A stretch of DNA of 39,035 nt, from positions 1-39,035 of the forward strand of contig NZ_AUCC01000029.1 in assembly GCF_000429565.1 (NCBI RefSeq), written 5' to 3'. Source of the stretch: Arsenophonus nasoniae DSM 15247 (GTDB taxonomy: Bacteria > Pseudomonadota > Gammaproteobacteria > Enterobacterales > Enterobacteriaceae). Below the pieces are notes generated by a model, which worked only from the letters and a program-made list of their open reading frames with translations, made no database searches and was not told where the DNA came from. Position numbers and translations under genes: made by a program. This document shows, one piece after another, positions 14,775 to 26,479 of this stretch; position 1 is the stretch's first letter, and the number at the start of each line of letters is the position of its first letter.

Positions 14775-16610
14775 TTACATAAGATTATCTTGCCATATGA
14801 CTTGGTCACTGCTGGGTGGTTTGGCAATAATCTCACTATTTTGCAAACGGTTATGAACAAATACTAATGAAGAACTGACACTAAAATGACTAAAATAAAT
14901 GCCACCCCCATGTTGAGTCAACAAGGTAATATCCCAATGTTTTTCACTATCGCCAGACAGTTGCAGATAAATTGACTCTAACACACAAGCACGTAACGAA
15001 AATCGATTTGCCGCTACTTTTAACAGTGTAGTATTTGCCATACCATTGAATTGACAACGCTCAAAACTTAATGGCGCACAACTAGCAAAACTATGCCCAT
15101 TAAGACCATCAAACACGCTATCTATGATATGTATGGCACTCTTAACGCTAGTTTGCACAATTGGCTGAGTTTCATTTTGCCAGCTAAAATGACAACCATT
15201 AATTAGGTTACGACGAACGGATCGCACCGAAACCTGTGTTATGCGCAATTCACGATCAACCTTGCAACCACGCATTTGTAATCCATCTGCATTTACCCAT
15301 AACATACCAGAACTAGGAATCGCCGAATCAGCGATAACAATAACATCTTCTAGTGTCAAATCGCTGATTTTATATCGAGCCACAAACCAGGGACAAATAT
15401 GTTGCCGGACATTAATCCGTTTAGCACAACCACCCCACTGGGCACCAGAGTTTGCAAATGTCATCAGCCCAGAGTTACCGGTGTAGGTAAGATCATGTTC
15501 ATACTGACCATGAGTGACAAATGGGCCTTTTTCTGCACTTTGCCCGGTGGCATGACAATTTTCCACCATACAATAAGCAGAAGCAGTAAAATCATTTAAA
15601 TGCCTGGCATTTGCAACATAGCAATCACTGACATGCCCATATAAACAATAGATTTGTTGCGTCAAATAACCCGCTCCACCATAAGCCGTGTTGACAGGAT
15701 TTTGCAACGAACATTGTTTTGTTATGTAATGAGTATTCCATCGACGCATTATTACTGGCCAAAAGCTGCCAATAGCATGAACAGCAAAAACATTGGCATA
15801 AATTGCATATTCGAAAGCTATTGGATGACTACCGGTTTTTGCATCAATACCAGCACCGGTAAAATGGAGGTTGCTGATCGTCACATCACACACTGACATG
15901 ACTTTACGCCAACGGATAACACGCCCTGTATTAAGCTGCCAGCCATTAGAATAATTGATCTGAATATGCTCATTATCAATAATCGCGATTACCTGTACCA
16001 ATTTTTGCAATTCGCGCTCATCGCTACCGACTAAATGATCAACTTGTAGTGCGTACCAATCTCCAGTCTTAAATTCGGTGGCGTCAGTAACTGGAAAAAT
16101 ATCAGTCTGCTCGTTCAATATTTCAGTCAAGGTAAATTTTCTTTCTTCAGTGCTAATTTTTCCCTGAAAGAACAATACTGCGGCAAATGGATCATCTGCG
16201 CCGTCAATAGGAACAATACCTTGTGTTGAAAGATGGTAATGATTAAAATTCAAATTAATACTTGAACGATTAAAATGATGACGGCGTTGAAATAATAGAT
16301 TACTACCTGCTTCTATGCGCATAATAGACAAATCATTGACCATAGCGTCGAGTGCATCATCAGCTGGCGTTGTATCATCCATAATACCAAAGTGGAAAAA
16401 ATCAGCTCGTCCTCCATGCTGTAATAACCAACGACCACCAGCAATAACGTTAGAAGCAATAACAGTCCCACCATTATCCTCTCTTGCGCAAGCGCTATCC
16501 CAAATATAATAACCACCACCACCATCGCCAGGTTGGAAATAACCACTAACATAAAGTGTGCCGGTATATTCACTATTTCTTAATATTGCTATTGAATCAA
16601 AATGTTGCAT
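14775..16610 (-). CDS. Phage tailspike-like protein, predicted beta-helix
   Basis: A 611-residue protein whose N-terminal 60 residues (RNSEYTGTLYVSGYFQPGDG, then GGGYYIWDS, and later GGRWLL) are typical of the domain that precedes pectate-lyase-like right-handed beta-helices in phage tailspikes. The body shows many short strands with repeating hydrophobic, Asn and Gly turns (for example CDVTISNLHFTG, MVENCHATGQ, LQMRGCKVDR). Tailspikes bind and often cleave surface polysaccharide. The ATG at 16610 is chosen because GAGGT precedes it. It lacks the 12 extra upstream codons of the open frame. Catalytic residues cannot be named. No other structural phage genes are in the window, so it belongs to a remnant or a domesticated cassette. 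Confidence 0.75.
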   Translation of the reverse strand: MQHFDSIAILRNSEYTGTLYVSGYFQPGDGGGGYYIWDSACAREDNGGTVIASNVIAGGRWLLQHGGRADFFHFGIMDDTTPADDALDAMVNDLSIMRIEAGSNLLFQRRHHFNRSSINLNFNHYHLSTQGIVPIDGADDPFAAVLFFQGKISTEERKFTLTEILNEQTDIFPVTDATEFKTGDWYALQVDHLVGSDERELQKLVQVIAIIDNEHIQINYSNGWQLNTGRVIRWRKVMSVCDVTISNLHFTGAGIDAKTGSHPIAFEYAIYANVFAVHAIGSFWPVIMRRWNTHYITKQCSLQNPVNTAYGGAGYLTQQIYCLYGHVSDCYVANARHLNDFTASAYCMVENCHATGQSAEKGPFVTHGQYEHDLTYTGNSGLMTFANSGAQWGGCAKRINVRQHICPWFVARYKISDLTLEDVIVIADSAIPSSGMLWVNADGLQMRGCKVDRELRITQVSVRSVRRNLINGCHFSWQNETQPIVQTSVKSAIHIIDSVFDGLNGHSFASCAPLSFERCQFNGMANTTLLKVAANRFSLRACVLESIYLQLSGDSEKHWDITLLTQHGGGIYFSHFSVSSSLVFVHNRLQNSEIIAKPPSSDQVIWQDNLM

Positions 16611-17186
16611 GTTAACCTCATTCCATAAGATTAAAATTATCCACATCTTAAATTAAATAGATGCAAACTCATTACATTGCATAATAATTTTGCAATAGTA
16701 CTAACAAAAATAACTTGTATCTATTTCCGTTATCAATAATCAAAATTGCAGCGAAATATAATTAGTAGAAAGTGCTCGTGAAAGTAGAGCACAATTTATA
16801 ATGCGAGACGATGAAAAAACTTTGTTTTAGATGAAATTAATCTTAAAAAATAAAAAAATTCATTTAATCACAGATCACTTTTTATATAAATATATACCCA
16901 TTGGAAGATTCATTAATTTATAAGAATATGGTTCAAATTTCTCAATAATAAAGCCCCTTATATTCAACTACAATAAAAATAAATGATCCAAGCAATCAGT
17001 AGTTACAATATATTCACCACTAGTTTGAATTAATTGCTCGCTAACAAAAGTGTATTAATAATGAGAATCAATGAATTGCAAAAACAATTAAAATCATGAT
17101 GATCGCGGCAAAGGCTGGATAAAAATTGTTGTTTAATTGAATATTATTTAGCTAGTTTGATAACCATTTCAATGTAAATAATAACA
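16611..17186. other. Gap between the phage remnant and icd
   Basis: Nearly 580 AT-rich bases. No integrase, tRNA or clear att duplication is seen. A 14-bp GC-rich word (17102-17115) recurs at 38728-38741 beside the right-hand IS. Confidence 0.4.
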
Positions 17187-17210
17187 AACGGGAACCATCA
17201 AGCTCCCGTT
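17187..17210 (-). terminator. Terminator of icd
   Basis: AACGGGA pairs with TCCCGTT around a 10-nt loop. On the minus strand the stem is followed by TGTTATTATTT, just past the icd stop. Confidence 0.7.
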
Positions 17211-17232
17211 ATCAATTAAGTAAAACAGACAA

Positions 17233-18483
17233 TTACATATGGCTGATAACCGCATCGCCAAACTCACTGCATTTCAATAACTTAGAACCCGGCATTAAGC
17301 GTTCAAAATCATAGGTGACGGTTTTGGCGGCAATCGCCCCTTGCATACCTTTAATGATTAAGTCGGCCGCCTCTGTCCAGCCCATGTGGCGTAGCATCAT
17401 CTCAGCAGAGAGGATAATAGAGCCTGGATTTACTTTGTCTTGACCTGCATATTTCGGTGCTGTGCCATGGGTTGCTTCAAATAGTGCACAACTATCACCT
17501 ATATTCGCGCCAGGGGCGATACCAATGCCGCCAACTTGCGCCGCTAAGGCATCCGAAATGTAATCGCCATTAAGGTTCATACAAGCAATAACGTCATATT
17601 CGGCTGGGCGCAACAAAATTTGCTGTAAAAACGCATCAGCTATTACGTCCTTAATAATAATATCTTTACCTGTCTCTGGATGTTTAATTTTCATCCATGG
17701 ACCACCATCCAGTAATTCAGCACCGAATTCATCTTGTGCTAACTGGTATCCCCAATCTTTAAAAGCACCTTCAGTGAATTTCATTATGTTGCCTTTATGC
17801 ACTAAAGTGACCGATTGTCGATTATTTTGGATAGCATACTCAATTGCTGCCCGCACTAGCCGCTTAGTTCCCTCTTCTGAACAGGGCTTTATACCGATAC
17901 CACAGTTGGTCGGGAAACGAATTTTATTTACCTCCATCTCATCTTGTAGAAATTTAATAACTTTATCCGCCTCAGCGCTGCCCGCTTTCCATTCAATACC
18001 CGCATAAATATCTTCAGAATTTTCACGAAAAATAACCATATCAGTCAATTCTGGCTGTTTTACTGGGCTAGGGGTACCTTGATAATAACGCACAGGCCGT
18101 AAACAAATATAGAGATCGAGTTGTTGACGTAAAGCAACATTTAAAGAACGGATCCCGCCGCCGACAGGTGTAGTTAGCGGTCCTTTAATAGAGACATGAT
18201 ATTGTTGGATCAAATCGAGGGTTTCATCCGGTAACCATACATCTTTGCCATAAATTTGAGTTGATTTTTCACCGGTATAAATTTCCATCCAAGAAATCTT
18301 TTTGTCACCGTGATAAGCTTTTTTTACTGCTGCATCAACCACTTTCAACATCACAGGGGTAATATCAGCACCAATACCATCCCCTTCAATAAAAGGAATT
18401 ATTGGATTATTAGGGACATTCAGCTTACCTGCTGCCAGGGTAATTTTTTCACCTTGTTGAGGAACAACTACTTTGTTTTCCAT
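17233..18483 (-). CDS. icd: NADP-dependent isocitrate dehydrogenase
   Basis: A 416-residue TCA-cycle enzyme that converts isocitrate to 2-oxoglutarate in the cytoplasm. Length and sequence match E. coli Icd throughout: [13 protein letters not shown] carries the Ser phosphorylated by AceK and substrate residues, [20 protein letters not shown] the metal-binding aspartates, and [17 protein letters not shown] the cofactor loop. The ATG at 18483 is chosen over a TTG one codon upstream, with GGAGAG as ribosome-binding site. The end ([13 protein letters not shown]) is family-like. The 3' end of icd is the attachment site of phage 21 and e14 in E. coli, and phage genes lie just beyond it here. Confidence 0.97.
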   Translation of the reverse strand: MENKVVVPQQGEKITLAAGKLNVPNNPIIPFIEGDGIGADITPVMLKVVDAAVKKAYHGDKKISWMEIYTGEKSTQIYGKDVWLPDETLDLIQQYHVSIKGPLTTPVGGGIRSLNVALRQQLDLYICLRPVRYYQGTPSPVKQPELTDMVIFRENSEDIYAGIEWKAGSAEADKVIKFLQDEMEVNKIRFPTNCGIGIKPCSEEGTKRLVRAAIEYAIQNNRQSVTLVHKGNIMKFTEGAFKDWGYQLAQDEFGAELLDGGPWMKIKHPETGKDIIIKDVIADAFLQQILLRPAEYDVIACMNLNGDYISDALAAQVGGIGIAPGANIGDSCALFEATHGTAPKYAGQDKVNPGSIILSAEMMLRHMGWTEAADLIIKGMQGAIAAKTVTYDFERLMPGSKLLKCSEFGDAVISHM

Positions 18484-18622
18484 CAATCTCTCCTTTTAGT
18501 TATCTTAGCGCAATACCTATTAACTTATGGTAAGAATATTGCATGGTACTTGAATAATTTTCTACGCCAATGGCTGTTAATTTAAGGTATAATAGGGATC
18601 TCATTTTTTATTACTCATTGCT

Positions 18623-19251
18623 ATGACAAATTTGCATCATAAAAAGTCCAAATCGAAACAATACCATGACAAAAATAGCGCAAATTTTGTCAAACATACG
18701 ATTAATTCACGTAGAATATTACTGTTTAATAAACCGTTCGATGTATTGTCACAATTTACTGACCATATTGGTCGCCAAACATTAAAAAATTACATTCCAG
18801 TTACCAATGTCTATGCTGCCGGACGTTTGGATCGCGATAGTGAGGGTTTGTTAATTCTCACTAATGATGGCAAATTACAAGCGAAATTGACCCAGCCAAA
18901 CAATAAAACAAAAAAATTTACTATGTGCAGGTTGAAGGTATACCGGAAGAAGCAGCATTACAAAAATTTTGTCGAGGCTTGCTATTAAAAGATGGTATGA
19001 CCAAGCCGGCAAAAGCTGAACTTGTTGCTGAGCCAGATTGGCTTTGGCCGCGTCATCCTCCTATACGCATAAGAAAAAATATTCCAACTAGTTGGCTAAA
19101 GATCTCCTTATCAGAAGGCCGCAATCGGCAAATACGTCGTATGACAGCCAATATAGGATTTCCAACCTTAAGATTGATTCTCTATAGTATTGCTAATTTT
19201 CAATTAGATAACTTACAACCTGGTGAATGGAAGGAGATTGATCTTGTTTAA
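18623..19251 (+). pseudogene. rluE: 23S rRNA pseudouridine synthase RluE, frameshifted
   Basis: RluE makes pseudouridine 2457 of 23S rRNA in E. coli. The first part holds the N-terminal region and catalytic motif GRLDRDSEG, ending near 18916. The second part (from about 18917, in another frame) resumes with the expected [14 protein letters not shown] and runs through [20 protein letters not shown] to the normal end. The break lies in the A tract after C18909, which has 7 A where 8 would restore the frame. So the gene has one net base loss; everything else looks intact. It may be a true recent pseudogene, a slippage-rescued gene, or a homopolymer sequencing error. The stop overlaps the nudJ start. 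Confidence 0.88.
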
Positions 19252-19693
19252 ACCGCACGTTACCGTTGCTAATGTCGTTCACGTTAACGGTAACTTTTTA
19301 ATTGTAGAAGAAATTATTAATAATAAATCAGTCTGGAATCAACCGGCTGGGCATTTAGAAGCTAACGAAACTATTTTGGCTGCCGCTAGTCGTGAGCTAT
19401 ATGAAGAGACTGGTATTAATGCGCTTCCACAGCAATTAATAAAAATTCATCAATGGGTAGCACCTGATGGCTGTGCTTTCCTACGCTTTCTTTTTTTGAT
19501 TGAACTAGATGAAATGCCTGAAACCTCTCCACAAGATAATGATATCCATCAATGTCTATGGCTTACTGCAGATGAAATATTATCCAGCTCGTGCCTTCGT
19601 TCACCTTTAGTGGCAGAAAGCATACGCTGTTATATGAGCCGAAAATTTTTTCCGCTAGCATTAATCGATGCTTACCAATTTCATAGCGGCTGA
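19244..19693 (+). CDS. nudJ: Nudix phosphohydrolase NudJ
   Basis: A 149-residue Nudix enzyme; E. coli NudJ hydrolyses thiamine pyrophosphate intermediates and nucleoside di- and triphosphates. The Nudix box is complete, from [20 protein letters not shown] to [15 protein letters not shown] near the end is also NudJ-like. I choose TTG at 19244, giving [14 protein letters not shown] as in E. coli; an AAGGAG lies 7 bases before it. An in-frame GTG at 19223 is less well placed. The start overlaps the last codons of rluE, so the two are translationally coupled and lie just upstream of mnmA. Confidence 0.92.
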   Translation: MFKPHVTVANVVHVNGNFLIVEEIINNKSVWNQPAGHLEANETILAAASRELYEETGINALPQQLIKIHQWVAPDGCAFLRFLFLIELDEMPETSPQDNDIHQCLWLTADEILSSSCLRSPLVAESIRCYMSRKFFPLALIDAYQFHSG

Positions 19694-19780
19694 TAGAGAT
19701 TAATCCAATGCTACTATGGTGCAACTTGACACAGCATGTTAAAATATTTGTTTTATGTTTGCCCGCAGTGAGATTTATTC

Positions 19781-20890
19781 ATGTCAGATAACCCGTTGAA
19801 AAAAGTCATCGTTGGAATGTCCGGTGGCGTTGACTCATCCGTATCCGCTTACCTATTAAAACAACAAGGTTATCAGGTTGCCGGTCTCTTCATGAAAAAC
19901 TGGGAAGAAGACGATAATGAAGAGTATTGCGCAGCGGCCACCGATCTTGCCGATGCACAATCCGTATGCGATAAACTCGATATAGAGCTTCATACCGTTA
20001 ATTTTGCCGCCGAATATTGGGACAATGTTTTTGCTCATTTTCTTGCTGAGTATAAAGCTGGCCGCACGCCAAATCCTGACATTCTATGTAATAAAGAAAT
20101 TAAATTTAAAGCATTTCTAGAATTTGCGGCAGAAGATCTGGCAGCAGACTATATTGCCACCGGCCACTACGCTCGATGCAAAACTGTTAATGGGCGCCAT
20201 CAATTACTGCGTGGCCTAGATAATAATAAAGATCAGAGCTATTTTCTTTATACTTTGGATCAAGCGCAACTGGCACAAAGTCTTTTTCCAATCGGTGAAC
20301 TAGAAAAATCAACCGTTCGCCGTATCGCTGAGGAAATTGGTTTAATTACGGCCAAAAAGAAAGACTCAACAGGAATTTGTTTTATTGGTGAACGTAAATT
20401 TCGCGACTTCCTCGCTCGTTACCTGCCGGCTAAACCAGGTGTAATTATAACGGTTGACGGTAAAATTTTAGGTGAACATTCAGGCTTAATGTATCATACG
20501 TTAGGTCAACGTAAGGGATTAGGTATCGGTGGTGTAAAAGAAGCTAATGATGATCCCTGGTATGTTGTTGATAAAGATATTAAAAATAATCGCCTAATTG
20601 TTGCCCAAGGCCATAATCACCCACGTTTGATGTCGACAGGACTTATCGTCCAACAAATCCATTGGATTAATCCACCAGCATTAAACGAAACCAATCAATA
20701 CACAGTTAAAACGCGTTACCGGCAGCCAGATATTCCCTGTACAATTAAGCAATTAAGTGACAATAAAATCATCGTGCAATTTGACTACCCTATTGCAGCC
20801 GTCACACCAGGTCAATCCGCAGTCTTTTATCAAGGTGAAATTTGTTTAGGCGGTGGTGTTATTGAAACACGTATTCAGGAGTCAATGTGA
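19781..20890 (+). CDS. mnmA: tRNA 2-thiouridylase MnmA
   Basis: A 369-residue enzyme that thiolates U34 of tRNA Lys, Glu and Gln, using sulfur relayed from the Tus proteins. The PP-loop SGGVDSS is at residues 15-21. The catalytic cysteines are present in [13 protein letters not shown] and [10 protein letters not shown]. The C-terminal beta-barrel region aligns with E. coli and the length is nearly identical. It ends ATGTGA with hflD beginning at the overlapping GTG, so the pair is coupled as in other enterobacteria. Confidence 0.97.
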   Translation: MSDNPLKKVIVGMSGGVDSSVSAYLLKQQGYQVAGLFMKNWEEDDNEEYCAAATDLADAQSVCDKLDIELHTVNFAAEYWDNVFAHFLAEYKAGRTPNPDILCNKEIKFKAFLEFAAEDLAADYIATGHYARCKTVNGRHQLLRGLDNNKDQSYFLYTLDQAQLAQSLFPIGELEKSTVRRIAEEIGLITAKKKDSTGICFIGERKFRDFLARYLPAKPGVIITVDGKILGEHSGLMYHTLGQRKGLGIGGVKEANDDPWYVVDKDIKNNRLIVAQGHNHPRLMSTGLIVQQIHWINPPALNETNQYTVKTRYRQPDIPCTIKQLSDNKIIVQFDYPIAAVTPGQSAVFYQGEICLGGGVIETRIQESM

Positions 20891-21513
20891 GCAAAAATTT
20901 TTATGATATTACTCTTGCTTTTGCCGGTATCTGCCAAGCATGTCATTTAGTTCAACAAATAGCTCATAACGGAAAGATTGACGATAATGCGACAAACGTT
21001 ATGATTAATAGCACGCTAAATATTAATCCAACATCCACATTAGATGTTTATGGCAATAGCGAAGCAAATCTTCGTGTTGGTTTAAATACTTTACTTGCTA
21101 TACTTACCGTCTCAAATAATACCCTTTACTCTAATTTAACCCGCTACTTATTAAGTCTCATCGGATTAGAGCGCCGGCTAAGAAAAAATCCATCAGCAAG
21201 TAATGAACTTAGACAACGTATTGAACTCCTTCAACACCAAAAAAATTATTTTGAACCTATGTCCAGTGGTATTTTCAATGCACTGGCGGGTATTTATGTG
21301 GATGTGATTAGTCCAATTGGCCCGCGTATTCAGGTAACGGGTTCTCCGGATATCCTACAAAATAGTTCAATACAAGCTAAAGTACGTGCATTACTTTTTA
21401 CTGGCATTCGTAGCGCTGTTCTCTGGCAACAAATCGGTGGCAACCGCCTACAATTAATGTTTTCGCGACAACGTTTGATCACTCAAGCAAAAGAAATTCT
21501 TGCTCATTGTTAA
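20887..21513 (+). CDS. hflD: HflD, high-frequency lysogenization protein
   Basis: A 208-residue, mostly helical protein peripheral to the inner membrane. In E. coli it binds phage lambda CII and lowers lysogeny; its housekeeping role is unclear. The start GTG overlaps the mnmA stop. It aligns well with the E. coli protein: [20 protein letters not shown], then [16 protein letters not shown] and [19 protein letters not shown], ending [13 protein letters not shown]. It is slightly shorter at the C-terminus. purB follows after 21 bases, preserving the usual mnmA-hflD-purB order. Confidence 0.95.
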   Translation: MSKNFYDITLAFAGICQACHLVQQIAHNGKIDDNATNVMINSTLNINPTSTLDVYGNSEANLRVGLNTLLAILTVSNNTLYSNLTRYLLSLIGLERRLRKNPSASNELRQRIELLQHQKNYFEPMSSGIFNALAGIYVDVISPIGPRIQVTGSPDILQNSSIQAKVRALLFTGIRSAVLWQQIGGNRLQLMFSRQRLITQAKEILAHC

Positions 21514-21516
21514 TAA

Positions 21517-22905
<1,389 letters not shown>

Positions 22906-22913
22906 CATTCATC

Positions 22914-22950
22914 GGTGAGCAATATTCATTGCTCACCCTACTTTTTTATT
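22914..22950 (+). terminator. Terminator of purB
   Basis: GGTGAGCAAT-ATTC-ATTGCTCACC is a perfect 10-bp stem followed by CTACTTTTTTATTT. Confidence 0.93.
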
Positions 22951-23031
22951 TAATTAGCCAATCAAACCCCATAATTATTTTCTTTTCATTCACTAATATC
23001 TTGCCGTCCTCCAGCTATCCTTCTAACATAG

Positions 23032-23048
23032 GATTTATTACTGCTTTT
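23032..23048 (+). promoter_or_regulatory. Candidate PhoP autoregulatory site
   Basis: GATTTA-TTACT-GCTTTT has hexamer-N5-hexamer spacing, lies 33 bases before the phoP ATG and resembles the E. coli phoP box GGTTTATTAACTGTTTA with several mismatches. If it is a real operator, the transcript leader would be very short. Confidence 0.3.
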
Positions 23049-23080
23049 TCTAGTAGATTTATTGAGAAATTGAGGTTGTT

Positions 23081-23770
23081 ATGCGGATATTAATTGTAGA
23101 AGATAATGCGCTTTTACGTCACCATCTAACTGTCCAGTTAAAAGAGACCGGTCACCAAGTAGATGCAGCAGCAGATGCTAAAGAAGCCGATTATTTTTTA
23201 CAAGAGAGTAATCCCGATATTGCAATTGTTGACTTAGGATTACCCGGTGAAGATGGATTAAGTATGATCAGGCGTTGGCGGCAAGACAATATTAAATTGC
23301 CTATTTTAATATTAACCGCACGTGAGCGCTGGCAAGAAAAAGTAATTGCCTTAAATAGTGGAGCCGATGATTATGTAACGAAACCATTTCACCTGGAAGA
23401 GATTTTAGCACGAATTCAAGCATTAATGCGTCGTAACAGTGGGCTTGCTTCACAAATACTTCAACTAGGTGACTTTGTTATTGACATGTCACGTAAGGAA
23501 TTCACTATTAAAGATAAAAATATAAAGCTCACCGCATTTGAATATACGATTTTAGAAACCTTAATGCGTAATAACAGTAAGGTAGTGAGTAAAGAGTCAC
23601 TGATGCGCCAGCTCTATCCAGATGCAGAATTGCGTGAAAGTCATACTATCGATGTCCTAATGGGACGATTACGAAAAAAAATTATGCAAGAATGGCCTAA
23701 TGATGTCATTGTGACCGTTCGTGGGCAAGGTTACCGGTTTGACGCAGAACAGCCCGATGATGCTATTTAA
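23081..23770 (+). CDS. phoP: Response regulator PhoP
   Basis: A 229-residue OmpR-type regulator controlling magnesium, acid and antimicrobial-peptide responses. The receiver domain (1-120) has Asp10, the phosphoacceptor Asp51 ([13 protein letters not shown]) and Lys101 (TKPFH). The winged-helix domain ends TVRGQGYRF. It is very close to E. coli PhoP and fully intact, so DNA binding should be preserved even though its kinase partner is disrupted. phoQ begins within its last codons. AGGTTG precedes the ATG. Confidence 0.97.
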   Translation: MRILIVEDNALLRHHLTVQLKETGHQVDAAADAKEADYFLQESNPDIAIVDLGLPGEDGLSMIRRWRQDNIKLPILILTARERWQEKVIALNSGADDYVTKPFHLEEILARIQALMRRNSGLASQILQLGDFVIDMSRKEFTIKDKNIKLTAFEYTILETLMRNNSKVVSKESLMRQLYPDAELRESHTIDVLMGRLRKKIMQEWPNDVIVTVRGQGYRFDAEQPDDAI

Positions 23771-25209
23771 TTTTTTAAAACGCAAAAAACCCTTTTCGTT
23801 GCGAACACGTTTTTTACTTGCAACTTCAGGGATAATATTAGCATTGACACTCTCCTATGGTGCCGTTGCCATCGTTGGCTATTTAGTGAGTTTTGATAAA
23901 ACAACCTATACCTTACTACGTAGTCAAAGTAATCTATTTTATAGTTTGGCTCAATGGCGTAATAATAAGTTAGACATTCATGTCCCGACTGACTTCAACT
24001 TAAATGCCTCAGCTTTTATTTTAATTTATAATCAACAAGGTGAAATTCTGTGGCGACAACACAACATTCCTGCTATTGAAAAAGCTATCGATAAAGAGTG
24101 GCTAAAAAAGGATGGGCTATATGAATTAGACACCGATTTAAATACTACACGCGAATTAATTAAAGTTTCACCTAACGGCAGTAAACCAGCGAAAAAAATC
24201 ACTGATATTGAAAATCCCTCTTTAACACACTCAGTTTCTGTCAACCACTATCAGGCAACCAAAAATCTACCGCAACTTACCATTGTGGTAATAGATACCT
24301 TACCTTTCGATCTACAAAAAACTGGATTAGTTTGGGAATGGTTTGGCTATGTTATATTAACCAATTTTATTCTGGTCATTCCGCTGCTTTGGCTAGTGAC
24401 TTCCTGGAGTTTATACCCGATTAAATCATTAAGCTCACAAATAAGCGGCATTGAAAAAGGCGAGCAGGAAGCACTGGATGAAAATCCACCATTAGAGCTC
24501 AGCGGATTAGTGCGTAACTTGAATAATTTACTGGTAAACGAACAAAAGCGCTATAGCAAATACCGTACTACACTGGCGGATTTGAGCCATAGCCTAAAAA
24601 CTCCGTTAGCGGTATTACAGTCAACCCTCCGTTCTCTGCGCTCAAGTAAACAAATGACCATTGAACAAGCCGAGCCTATTATGCTGGAACAAATTGGCCG
24701 AATTTCACAACAAATAGGTTACTATTTGCACCGTGCAAGTATACATAGTGAAGATCATTTCGCGATCCGAGAAATTTCTTCTGTCTCGGCTTTATTAGAT
24801 AATTTATGCAGTGCCTTAACAAAAGGGCGTCAATTTGACCCTCGATGTCTCGCCTGAAATTACTTGGCTAGGTCAACCGATAGATTTTATGGAAATTATG
24901 GGTAATATTATTGAAAATGCTTGTAAATATTGTCTTGAATTTGTCGAAGTTAGCGCTAATAGCACTGAAAATTCGTTAACCATTATTGTTGATGATGATG
25001 GTCCTGGGGTTGCTGAAGATAAACGTGATTTGATTTTTTTGCGAGGTCAACGCATTGATACACTACGACCTGGACAAGGTTTGGGACTCTCTATTGCGGC
25101 TGAAATAATTGAACAATATGACGGAGATATTGCTATTACTCATAATCCATTAGGTGGAGCACGAGTGATTGTCACTTTTAGACAACAATTCCCGGTGACA
25201 GATAGCTAA
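23760..25209 (+). pseudogene. phoQ: Sensor kinase PhoQ, frameshifted before the ATPase domain
   Basis: PhoQ is the inner-membrane kinase/phosphatase partner of PhoP. In order: a membrane helix (about 18-40), the periplasmic sensor, a second helix (about 195-220), HAMP, and the H-box LADLSHSLKTPLAVLQSTLR. Up to about 24825 the sequence tracks E. coli. It then shifts frame: the first frame ends at 24857, and the ATPase domain (GVNLTLDVSPE, NACKYC, DDGPG, RPGQGLGLSIA) continues in another frame to 25209. Compared with E. coli SALNKVYQRKGVN, about 5 residues are missing, so a 14-base deletion fits better than a one-base error. The sensor also lacks the EDDDDAE-type acidic cluster. ATG 23760 overlaps phoP; the adjacent 23757 ATG is possible. 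Confidence 0.87.
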
Positions 25210-25264
25210 TATCACTAAATAGCAACGCCATTTTCTTATCTTTTAGCTAACAAATTAAATAAAT

Positions 25265-26407
25265 ATGCAGAATAACATGATTGACTATCAACTGAATATC
25301 AATTGGCCAGATTTTATCAAAAATTTTTGGCAAAAACGGCCGTTATTAATTAAACAAGGATTGACTAATTTTATTGATCCTATCTCAGCTAATGATTTAG
25401 CGGGATTAGCCATGGAAGATGAAGTGGATAGCCGATTAGTAAGCTTTCAAGATGGAAGTTGGCATGTTACTCACGGCCCTTTTGATAACTATGAACAATT
25501 GGGCGAGACTGGATGGTCACTGCTAGTACAAGCCGTTAACCATTGGCATTATCCATCAACTGCCTTATTAGCCCCCTTTCGTGTTTTATCTGATTGGCGA
25601 ATTGATGATTTAATGGTTTCTTATTCTGTCCCAGCAGGTGGCGTTGGCCCCCATATAGATCAATATGATGTTTTTATTATTCAAGGTCTTGGCCGCCGTC
25701 ATTGGCGAGTAGGTGAAAAAATGACACTGAAACAACATTGTCCACATCCAGATCTACTTCAGGTTGAACCTTTTGCTGCCATTATTGATGAACAACTTGA
25801 GCCAGGTGATATTCTTTATATCCCGCCTGGCTTCCCCCATGAAGGTTATTCCATAGAGACTTCACTTAATTACTCGGTCGGTTTTAGATCACCAACGAGC
25901 CGTGAATTATTTAGTAGTTTTGCCGATTACCTGATCGCTAATGACTTAGGTAGCTACCATTATCGTGATCCAAATATAGCCACACGTGACAATCCTGCTA
26001 TCATATTGCCCACTGAATTAACTGAAATACAACATATAATGCAACAATTGCTTGCTCAACCACAAATTTTTACTCATTGGTTTGGCACGTTTATTTCTCA
26101 GTCTCGTCATGAGTTAGATATCGCGCCGCCCGATCCATCCTATACCGTTGAGCAAGTTATTCAGCTTCTCCGTCAAGGAAATACGCTTTACAAACTTAAT
26201 GGCTTACGTACTTTATGTGTAGCGGATCAATACTTTGTTAATGGTGAACAATTAAACTCATCTAAATCAAATATAACTGCCCTTAATATCCTGTTTGAAA
26301 AGTTGGAAATTCAAGCTGATATGTTAGGTAACGCATTGAATAATCATTATTTTATGCAATTAGTAACTAAACTAATTAATGATGGATATTGGTATTTTAA
26401 CGATTAA
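25265..26407 (+). CDS. roxA: Ribosomal oxygenase RoxA (YcfD)
   Basis: A 380-residue JmjC-type Fe(II)/2-oxoglutarate oxygenase that hydroxylates an arginine of ribosomal protein uL16. The iron ligands are the HxD in GPHIDQYDVF and the distal His in PPGFPHEGYS. The C-terminal dimerisation and winged-helix parts, including WFGTFISQSRHELDIAPP, follow E. coli closely. Two ATGs are possible. The second (25277) gives MIDYQLNINWPDF, aligning best with the E. coli start; neither has a clear Shine-Dalgarno. It follows phoQ as in E. coli and appears intact. Confidence 0.95.
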   Translation: MQNNMIDYQLNINWPDFIKNFWQKRPLLIKQGLTNFIDPISANDLAGLAMEDEVDSRLVSFQDGSWHVTHGPFDNYEQLGETGWSLLVQAVNHWHYPSTALLAPFRVLSDWRIDDLMVSYSVPAGGVGPHIDQYDVFIIQGLGRRHWRVGEKMTLKQHCPHPDLLQVEPFAAIIDEQLEPGDILYIPPGFPHEGYSIETSLNYSVGFRSPTSRELFSSFADYLIANDLGSYHYRDPNIATRDNPAIILPTELTEIQHIMQQLLAQPQIFTHWFGTFISQSRHELDIAPPDPSYTVEQVIQLLRQGNTLYKLNGLRTLCVADQYFVNGEQLNSSKSNITALNILFEKLEIQADMLGNALNNHYFMQLVTKLINDGYWYFND

Positions 26408-26479
26408 AATTATTTAGCCTGTATACAATAAAACATGATTGGCTTGACGGGTCGATAATTTTATTTGGTAGCTTAACTA

